DNA from: Syntrophomonadaceae bacterium
GTDB lineage: Bacteria > Bacillota > Dethiobacteria > DTU022
Reading direction: 5' to 3'
Assembly: GCA_007130585.1 (NCBI GenBank)
Contig: SLSE01000185.1
Coordinates: 1 to 5,608, forward strand
DNA length: 5,608 nt
Shown here: positions 1 through 4,643 of the stretch, piece after piece
Layout of the letters: each line of letters begins with the position of its first letter
How positions within the stretch are numbered: the stretch's first letter is position 1
Notes under the pieces: generated by a model
Databases searched by the model: none
What the model was told of the DNA's origin: nothing
The model's input: only the letters and a program-made list of their open reading frames with translations
Position numbers and translations under genes: made by a program

Positions 1-114
1 TGCAGGCGGCCGGTTGCCCGGACCCGCCTTGTGGGGCTACCCTGCAGTTAATTGTACCGGGGTAATTGTCCCTTAAAGCGAACAGGCTGCTTGCCGGATT
101 AAACAAATCAGGCA
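1..114. other. Gene-free left edge with two further hairpins
   Basis: No convincing coding region is seen between the window edge and the terminator. Two stem-loops stand out. In 4-29, AGGCGG pairs with CCGCCT and CCGG with CCGG around a TTGC loop, with a 2-nt bulge at 22-23. In 90-116, the stem around an AAACA loop has one G/A mismatch and one G-T wobble. The second abuts the lipoprotein terminator. Neither has a following U-tract. TAATTGT also occurs twice, at 49-55 and 63-69. Confidence 0.4.
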
Positions 115-162
115 GGTAAAATAAACCGGGGGAGCGAATGAACCTGCATTCGCGCCCCCGGT
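115..162 (-). terminator. Rho-independent terminator of the lipoprotein gene
   Basis: Arms 125-140 and 147-162 pair over 16 positions with a single A/G mismatch (133/154) and a 6-nt loop at 141-146. On the minus strand the stem is followed by TTATTTTACC (124-115), a usable U-tract. It lies 28 nt past the lipoprotein TAA stop at 191-193. The plus strand has no U-tract after the stem, so it appears to work in one direction only. Confidence 0.88.
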
Positions 163-190
163 ATGGTTCGCTGTTTAACTGCCGTTGCGT

Positions 191-943
191 TTAGTTGACC
201 CTTGCTTTCTCCATGGCGTTTTCTACCGCTTCCATCCACTTTTCCGAGCTGCCGGTAGCTTCAGTATAAACATCAACATCCGGACCCTGTGCCTCTATAA
301 AGCGCTCAGGCATGACTTCCTGGGCTTCATGGAACTCGGTATAGTCGGTATCTGCGGCATAATCTTCGTCCTTGAAAGCGTAGCCGTCATTGTCGGGAGT
401 AGCTTCTTCAAGCGCTACCTCTACAATCTCGTCATTGTCAAAGGTAACCCAGGCCACGCCAAACTGGTCTCTATCATCGGGTTCGGAAACGCCCATGAAG
501 GTACCGTCAAAATAATCGGTATCCACGGGGTCTTCAAGGCCCGCCCTGATCATGGCGTGCCTTGCCGCGCTCCTTACTTTTTCAGATGTCCCGGTGGCCT
601 CTGTAAAGGTATCCACGTCCCAGTGGTTATCCTGAACAATCCATTCGGCCAGCTGCTCGTGGGACTCTTCCAGGTAAGGCCACAGTTCTCCGCCGCCGGC
701 GTATGTTTCATAATCTTTCAGGAAACCAAAGCCGTCGTATTCATCGATCCGGACATTAACAATATCTCCGTCCGTAACATCAATCTCTATCTCGACATAA
801 CCACGCCGGTCTGCATTGGATGCCGCGCTGTATGTTTCAGTTTCCGGAATATCTACCACGTCGTCCGGGACTTCTGCCGGGCAGCCAGCAAGAAAGGCCA
901 CCACAAAAAGGGATGCTGCAAGCAGTAATGCTAATTTCTTCAT
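191..943 (-). CDS. Lipoprotein with two degenerate FMN-binding repeats
   Basis: Predicted surface-anchored lipoprotein of 250 residues. Residues 1-20 form a signal peptide (KK, then a hydrophobic stretch) ending in a lipobox LAGC at 18-21, so Cys21 should be lipidated. The mature part is a duplication: repeat 1 is about 47-136 and repeat 2 about 144-248. Each has a beta-rich start (VEIEIDVTDGDIVNV; FGVAWVTFDNDEIVEV) and ends in a DxxTEATG[ST]SEK motif (111-122 and 224-235) followed by an amphipathic helix. This matches the FMN_bind family (RnfG/NqrC C-domain), where ApbE attaches FMN to the last Thr of Dxx[ST]GAT; the candidates here are Thr117 and Thr230. Both copies carry Glu in place of the motif Gly, so flavinylation is uncertain. 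Two tandem domains on a lipoprotein recall Listeria PplA, an extracellular electron-transfer flavoprotein. The mature protein has about 61 Asp/Glu against 14 Lys/Arg. The ATG start follows GGGAGG (955-960) and fits the signal peptide. The gene appears monocistronic, with its own terminator. Confidence 0.85.
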   Translation of the reverse strand: MKKLALLLAASLFVVAFLAGCPAEVPDDVVDIPETETYSAASNADRRGYVEIEIDVTDGDIVNVRIDEYDGFGFLKDYETYAGGGELWPYLEESHEQLAEWIVQDNHWDVDTFTEATGTSEKVRSAARHAMIRAGLEDPVDTDYFDGTFMGVSEPDDRDQFGVAWVTFDNDEIVEVALEEATPDNDGYAFKDEDYAADTDYTEFHEAQEVMPERFIEAQGPDVDVYTEATGSSEKWMEAVENAMEKARVN

Positions 944-954
944 ACCTCAGTTAA

Positions 955-960
955 CCTCCC
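955..960 (-). promoter_or_regulatory. Ribosome binding site of the lipoprotein gene
   Basis: GGGAGG reads on the minus strand 11 nt before the ATG at 943-941. The spacing is slightly long. A second GAGGT lies directly against the ATG and is too close to serve. The signal peptide begins at this ATG, which supports the start choice. Confidence 0.7.
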
Positions 961-1003
961 AAAATTAATCTTAAGACTTTACTATGTAAACGCTGATTGA
1001 GTG

Positions 1004-1043
1004 ATCATAAAAACCTCAGATTTTAAACACCCCCCCGGTTTAA
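1004..1043 (-). promoter_or_regulatory. Possible promoter and operator of the lipoprotein gene
   Basis: On the minus strand TATGAT (1009-1004) matches five of six bases of the sigma-A -10 consensus and lies 60 nt upstream of the ATG. The expected -35 position (about 1032-1027) has no TTGACA-like sequence. Instead it falls in a palindrome, TTAAAC (1043-1038) and GTTTAA (1028-1023), separated by 9 nt that include seven consecutive G (C on the plus strand, 1030-1036). A weak -35 under a palindrome would fit activator- or repressor-controlled transcription. An alternative is TTTACA (990-985) with the poor -10 TAATTT (967-962) after 17 nt. Which one is used cannot be decided from sequence. Confidence 0.35.
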
Positions 1044-1090
1044 GCTCTATTCCTAAAAATTTATTGTTTAGTTGTTGTTTTATTTGGCTG

Positions 1091-1155
1091 CGCCCGGACT
1101 TTTCCGATAAATGGCAGCACAAAACCCGGATTTTTAGTCCTCAGTTTATCGGGCG
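1091..1155 (-). other. Cluster of overlapping inverted repeats, possible structured RNA
   Basis: Within 65 nt several pairings exist on the minus strand. CCGATAAA (1152-1145) pairs with TTTATCGG (1111-1104), GGACT (1140-1136) with AGTCC (1100-1096), and CGCCC (1155-1151) with GGGCG (1095-1091). In addition GCTGC (1118-1114) can pair with GCAGC (1091-1087). The first two cross, as in a pseudoknot; others compete with one another. I recognise no known riboswitch family. If transcribed, it would lie in the lipoprotein leader, more than 140 nt before its ATG. Confidence 0.35.
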
Positions 1156-1234
1156 ATAGCGTTTACTTTGAGATTGGATTTGATGATATGCAGTGAATTC
1201 GTAGTGTAATGCTGTTAATATAATAACATATTTA

Positions 1235-1260
1235 GGCCAACGGGTAAATACCCGCTGGCC
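1235..1260 (-). terminator. Probable terminator of the fabZ transcription unit
   Basis: Arms 1251-1260 and 1235-1244 form a 10-bp stem around a 6-nt loop; on the minus-strand RNA every position pairs, one of them as G-U. The stem lies 30 nt after the fabZ stop. The downstream sequence (TAAATATGTTATTATATTAA) is AT-rich but lacks a clean U-tract, so termination may be partial. Confidence 0.55.
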
Positions 1261-1289
1261 CGGACAGGCGTTACAGGGCCGCCTGAATG

Positions 1290-1739
1290 CTATTCGGGAC
1301 TGCGATCAGCCAGGGCAAACCAGAGTTCGCCGGAGGCGGCAATCTCTCCCCCGATCCTGGCCACAGCTTCGCCCCGGCCTAGATTGCGGCGCATCCCGGT
1401 CATGGTTATTTCCAGTTCCAGCTGATCGCCGGGTCTGACCATCTTTTTAAAACGAAAGTTGTTAATCCCGGTAAAAAGAGCCAGCTTTTTTGCGTTTTCG
1501 GGCATGCTTAGCACGGCGACCGCGCCGACCTGGGCCAGGGCTTCAACTATCATCACCCCGGGCATGATCGGTTCCCCCGGAAAATGTCCCTGGAAAAATG
1601 GTTCGTTGATCGTTACATTTTTCAACCCGGCCGCTTTTTCGCCGGGGACCAGTTCGGTGATCCTGTCCACCAGCAAAAATGGATAGCGGTGGGGCAATAT
1701 AGAAAGAATTTTTTTTATATCAACCTGCTCATCAGACAT
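1290..1739 (-). CDS. fabZ: (3R)-hydroxyacyl-[acyl-carrier-protein] dehydratase FabZ
   Basis: Cytoplasmic hot-dog-fold enzyme of type II fatty acid synthesis. It dehydrates (3R)-3-hydroxyacyl-ACP to trans-2-enoyl-ACP in each elongation cycle. The 149 residues match the usual family length. The N-terminal LPHRYPFLLVDR (15-26) is the FabZ signature, and GHFPGEPIMPGVMIVEALAQ (51-70) holds the catalytic His52 and Glu66. A Glu rather than Asp at the second position, together with the size, favours FabZ over FabA. FNFRFKK-like sequence (NNFRFKK, 93-99) is also typical. The ATG at 1739-1737 follows GGGAG (1753-1749) at 9 nt. The gene is last in the five-gene run, away from other fab genes, so it may be an isolated copy or a paralogue. 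Codons 8-11 contain a run of eight A, a possible slippage site. Confidence 0.96.
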   Translation of the reverse strand: MSDEQVDIKKILSILPHRYPFLLVDRITELVPGEKAAGLKNVTINEPFFQGHFPGEPIMPGVMIVEALAQVGAVAVLSMPENAKKLALFTGINNFRFKKMVRPGDQLELEITMTGMRRNLGRGEAVARIGGEIAASGELWFALADRSPE

Positions 1740-1802
1740 CAGATCCCACTCCCGTCTTTTTGTAAACCCCCGTTACATAACCGCAGGTTTTCTGCGGCAG
1801 GG
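1740..1802 (-). other. 63-nt linker with stem-loop before fabZ
   Basis: Just after the phosphoribosyltransferase stop, CCGCAG (1797-1792) and CTGCGG (1786-1781) form a perfect 6-bp stem with a 5-nt AAAAC loop on the minus strand. It is followed by TTATGTAA, not a U-tract. It could stabilise or process the transcript, or attenuate it weakly. The linker ends with the fabZ ribosome binding site GGGAG (1753-1749). Confidence 0.4.
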
Positions 1803-2453
1803 CTAATCCTCACCCTGCCAGGCCTTTTCGAGGACTGCTTTTACCTCTTCGTCGCCGACCTGCTCAAAATGGCGGTAAAACTGGCCGACAGCGGCAAAGC
1901 TTTCCGGGGCCTGAAGGTAGACCAGATCATCTACTTCTCCCCGCAGCCTCTCGAAAGTATCAGGCGGCCCCACCGGCACGGCCAGAACCAGCCTGGAGGG
2001 TTTCTTTTCCTGCAGGCTGCGCAGAGCGGCCAGCAGCGTATAGCCAGTGGCCACTCCGTCATCAACCAGGATTACAAGACGCCCGTCAATCGCCGGCAAC
2101 GGGCGGCTGCCCCGGTATTTCCCGAGCCTTCGCCTGATTTCATTTTTCTCTTTTTCTGCTGCCTGGTTGATATATTCCTGATCAACATTCAGGCGGGAGA
2201 CAAGTTCTTCATTAAGCATTACGAAACCATCACCTGTAACCGCTCCGATGGCCAGTTCCGGCTGGTACGGAGCTCCAATTTTACGGGTTATGATCAGGTC
2301 AATTTCCCCGCCGAGAGCGGCCCACACCGGCTCGGCAACCGTGATGCCGCCCCGCGGGACAGCCAGGACCAGGGGGTCTCTGCCGCGGTATTCTTCCAGT
2401 TTTTGGGCTAATTCTTCTCCGGCCTGGCGCCTGTCTTTAAAAATCACGCCCAT
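1803..2453 (-). CDS. Phosphoribosyltransferase-fold protein (COG1926 type)
   Basis: Protein of 216 residues with a type I phosphoribosyltransferase fold. The PRPP-binding loop is VILVDDGVATG (127-137), with the paired acidic residues Asp131-Asp132. The family hallmarks FKDRRQAGEELAQKL (5-19), LAVPRGG (30-36), and ITRKIGAP plus PELAIGAV (55-72) are present. Members are annotated only as predicted phosphoribosyltransferases; the nucleobase substrate is unknown and I do not assign one. The C-terminal part ends with FYRHFEQVGDEEV, also typical of the family. The length is normal for a stand-alone member without a fused hydrolase domain. The ATG at 2453 directly abuts GGAGGTGA, only 3 nt from GGAGG. 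The GTG at 2447-2445 (codon 3) has the standard 9-nt spacing, so translation may start there and give a 214-residue protein. It lies 63 nt after cooC and 63 nt before fabZ. Confidence 0.88.
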   Translation of the reverse strand: MGVIFKDRRQAGEELAQKLEEYRGRDPLVLAVPRGGITVAEPVWAALGGEIDLIITRKIGAPYQPELAIGAVTGDGFVMLNEELVSRLNVDQEYINQAAEKEKNEIRRRLGKYRGSRPLPAIDGRLVILVDDGVATGYTLLAALRSLQEKKPSRLVLAVPVGPPDTFERLRGEVDDLVYLQAPESFAAVGQFYRHFEQVGDEEVKAVLEKAWQGED

Positions 2454-2516
2454 TCACCTCCGAAAACGGGACGGAAGAGAGCTTTTTTCAGAACTGCTCC
2501 AGGCGCGTCCCGCCGT
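2454..2516 (-). other. 63-nt structured linker between cooC and the phosphoribosyltransferase gene
   Basis: Minus-strand CGGGACG (2512-2506) and CGTCCCG (2473-2467) form a perfect 7-bp GC-rich stem. Inside it GGAGC and GCTCT can pair, around an AGTTCTGAAAAAA loop. The outer stem is followed by TTTTC and then the ribosome binding site GGAGG (2461-2457). The arrangement could be a weak intrinsic terminator or attenuator between the genes, or an RNA stem bringing the initiation site next to the upstream gene. Confidence 0.45.
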
Positions 2517-3272
2517 TTAAAGATCCAGGGAACTAAAAATATCCCTCGATGCCCTGACGGCTTCCGAATCATCCGGCAAATGCAGCAGCGCCTGCCCTTT
2601 AAGATCATAATCAGCTACCAGGGGATCGTTGGGAACAGTGCCGAAGAGCTCGAGCCCGCTGTTTTTAATTTCTCCATCCAGCTGCTCTAATTCTCCTTCG
2701 CGGCTGCGGCCGATAATGAGCCCCATTTTGGAAACCGCTATCTGCACATTATTGACAATTTCCTTTACCCGCCCTGCTGACCGGATGCCGCGGGCTGTGG
2801 AATCACTGGTAACCAGCAGCAGATCTACCGTGGGAACCAGCCTTCTGCTTAAGTGCTCGAGGCCTGCTTCATTGTCGACAAGCATGTAATCGTAATTTTT
2901 GCTCAACTTTTCCAGGTAATTTTTCAGCAGGTCATTGGGATAACAGTAGCAGCCCGGCCCCTGGGGGTTTCCCATAACAACCAGGTCGAAGTAATCCTCT
3001 TCCACCATGGCCTGGGCCAGGCGGTACTCTATAAATATATCCTTGGTCATCCCGGTGGGGACAGCCTTGGGATCCTTGGTATCTTCCAGGATAGTCGAAA
3101 TTGTTTCCCTCACTTCCAGGCCCAGGGCCTCGTTAAGGTTGGCATTGGCATCAGCGTCAACGGCCAGGATAGTTTTTCCTTTTCTTTCTTCAATTAAGTA
3201 ACGGGTCAGCAGGGCGGTCAGGGTAGTTTTTCCCGTTCCCCCCTTACCGGCAATGGCGATGCGTTTTGTCAT
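2517..3272 (-). CDS. cooC: CooC-type nickel-insertion ATPase (CO dehydrogenase maturation)
   Basis: Cytoplasmic SIMIBI-class P-loop ATPase of the MinD/ParA type, 251 residues, the usual CooC length. The deviant Walker A GKGGTGKTT is at 9-17, with signature Lys10 and Lys15. Switch I DADAN is at 39-43 and switch II VDNEAG at 132-137. GPGCYCYPNDLL (105-116) contains the Cys108-x-Cys110 pair that, in characterised CooC, binds metal at the dimer interface. This motif separates CooC/AcsF from plain MinD or NifH relatives. Family members use ATP-driven dimerisation to help load nickel into the C-cluster of nickel-iron CO dehydrogenase; AcsF acts similarly on acetyl-CoA synthase. No such enzyme is encoded in the window, so the client is inferred only from family. 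The ATG at 3272 follows AAGGAGG (3290-3284). The gene begins 33 nt after the CoxE-like gene, suggesting co-transcription with the AAA+/VWA pair. Confidence 0.9.
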   Translation of the reverse strand: MTKRIAIAGKGGTGKTTLTALLTRYLIEERKGKTILAVDADANANLNEALGLEVRETISTILEDTKDPKAVPTGMTKDIFIEYRLAQAMVEEDYFDLVVMGNPQGPGCYCYPNDLLKNYLEKLSKNYDYMLVDNEAGLEHLSRRLVPTVDLLLVTSDSTARGIRSAGRVKEIVNNVQIAVSKMGLIIGRSREGELEQLDGEIKNSGLELFGTVPNDPLVADYDLKGQALLHLPDDSEAVRASRDIFSSLDL

Positions 3273-3305
3273 AACTGCTGCTTCCTCCTTTGAAGTGCCT
3301 TAGTC

Positions 3306-4643
3306 TTATAACCGCCCGGTAAGGACTTCTTCCAATTGAGCGATTGTGTTGCAGGGCCACATTTCGACCATCCCGCCTATCTCAGATACGGATCTGTAGT
3401 CCTGCCAGTAACAGGCGGGCAGCGGGTTCAGCCAGATAACCCGCCTGACCCGCTCTGTTAATTTATCCAGCTCGTCCAGGGCCTGGTTAATGGCTATTGT
3501 TTTGGTATCGCTAACTACTATGACCGTGGTTTTTGCATTCACCAGGTCGGGATATTTGCGGGACAGCTCGGCCAGGGACGCTCCCAGGTTGGTTCCCCCG
3601 CCCCAGTTTTTGCTCTGGCGGACAACACGATCCAGGACAAACTGTAAATCTGAACGCCCCTTCAAACCGGGAGTGAGATTTTCAATGCTGTCGGAAAAAC
3701 TGAAACAGCTAAGATTCAATACCACTTCCCGAAGGCCTGACAAAAAGTGCATTACAAAGGTGCTGTACTGCTTCATGGAAGCAGAAACATCGCACAGCAG
3801 CAGGATTTGCTGCCTGGAGCGGCGCCTGGGCTTATATTTCAGGTTGAAGATAATCCCCCCGAAACGCATGTTGTCGCGCATTGAACGGCGCAGATCGAGA
3901 GTTCCGCTGCGGGGCCCGCTGCGCCGCCGCCTTAATATTTTTACAGCCAGCTTTTGGGACAGCTTTTGCAGCAGCTGGCCGGCAGCAGGCATATCGGCGG
4001 CTTTGATCGCTTCAATATCCATTTCACGCAGGTCAGGGTTCTCGCTGCCGGGGCCTGTCCCGGCGCCCGATCCTGTACCGTCTGCTGCCTGCCCAGGACT
4101 GGCGGATTGCCGGCTGCGGCAGTAGCGAAGGTGGCTTTTAACCACTGTTTCCAGCAAGGGCCGAAACCCGGACTCCACATTTTTCCCAGTTTCGGTCTTC
4201 TGTAAAAAATCCTGCAGGCGGTCCCTCTGCTGCCGGGAAAGGGCGCTGTACTGCTGCAGTTCGCCGCTTGACAGCTGCAGGGACTCTCCCTTAAACTGCA
4301 GTTCGCTGTCCGCCCGGTTGATTTGACTTTCAAGCTGTTCCCGGTAGGATGCCGATTTTGCAGCTCTTTTCCGGTATTCCGCGGGGGGAACAAAAAAGGC
4401 TTCAAAAAGCCGGTTGAAGAGGGCCCGGTCGCGATAGCTTTTAATTAACGTGGCCTGCAGGGCCGCTTTGAATTCGCTGCGGCTGGCCAGGTCTACTCTC
4501 TCTAGAGCATGCAGGGCATCCATCATTTCTGTCGTCCCCAGGGGCAGACCTTCCCGGCGCAGGAGGTCAACAAAGGTGGCAATATTTTCTTCCAACCTGC
4601 TTTCACGGCTGCCTGATAACAGTTCATTTACTGGCACCGGCAA
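3306..4643 (-). CDS. CoxE-like von Willebrand factor A domain protein
   Basis: Cytoplasmic protein of 445 residues. Residues 15-170 form a mostly helical N-terminal domain (FVDLLRREGLPLGTTEMMDALHAL is CoxE-like). A Gly/Ser/Pro-rich flexible linker covers about 180-204. The C-terminal part is a VWA domain introduced by the basic DLRRSMRDNMRFGG segment (250-263). The metal-ion-dependent adhesion site is complete: DVSAS (Asp285, Ser287, Ser289), Thr351 in GGGT, and Asp379 in VVSDT. IWLNP (403-407) is another CoxE hallmark. CoxE-type proteins pair with MoxR/CoxD AAA+ ATPases; in Mo-Cu CO dehydrogenase systems the pair helps mature the active site. The partner gene lies directly upstream and overlaps it. 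No ATG is available near the 5' end. The TTG at 4643 is only 3 nt from GGCGGTGA (4654-4647), while the GTG at 4637-4635 (codon 3) is 9 nt away and may be the true start. The overlap suggests translational coupling. Confidence 0.9.
   Translation of the reverse strand: MPVPVNELLSGSRESRLEENIATFVDLLRREGLPLGTTEMMDALHALERVDLASRSEFKAALQATLIKSYRDRALFNRLFEAFFVPPAEYRKRAAKSASYREQLESQINRADSELQFKGESLQLSSGELQQYSALSRQQRDRLQDFLQKTETGKNVESGFRPLLETVVKSHLRYCRSRQSASPGQAADGTGSGAGTGPGSENPDLREMDIEAIKAADMPAAGQLLQKLSQKLAVKILRRRRSGPRSGTLDLRRSMRDNMRFGGIIFNLKYKPRRRSRQQILLLCDVSASMKQYSTFVMHFLSGLREVVLNLSCFSFSDSIENLTPGLKGRSDLQFVLDRVVRQSKNWGGGTNLGASLAELSRKYPDLVNAKTTVIVVSDTKTIAINQALDELDKLTERVRRVIWLNPLPACYWQDYRSVSEIGGMVEMWPCNTIAQLEEVLTGRL

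Noticed and set aside
185..928. Long open frame on the plus strand opposite the lipoprotein gene
   Set aside because: It is the antisense of a gene with a clear signal peptide, repeats and terminator. It has no ribosome binding site and its translation resembles no protein family.
961..1234. Known riboswitch (for example cyclic-di-GMP) in the intergenic region
   Set aside because: I could not match the conserved core of any riboswitch class I know; only generic inverted repeats are visible.
1584..2411. 275-codon plus-strand open frame across fabZ and the phosphoribosyltransferase gene
   Set aside because: It runs antisense to two genes with intact catalytic motifs and spans the gap between them. 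Its translation shows no recognisable domain.
2517..3272. MinD/ParA partitioning or NifH-type protein
   Set aside because: The GPGCYCYPNDLL segment with Cys-x-Cys and the switch II VDNEAG are CooC-type, and no ParB, MinE or nitrogenase genes accompany it.
3490..4405. Open frames on both strands within the CoxE-like gene
   Set aside because: They are out-of-frame readings of a GC-rich coding region whose real frame contains the full metal-binding site and conserved CoxE segments.
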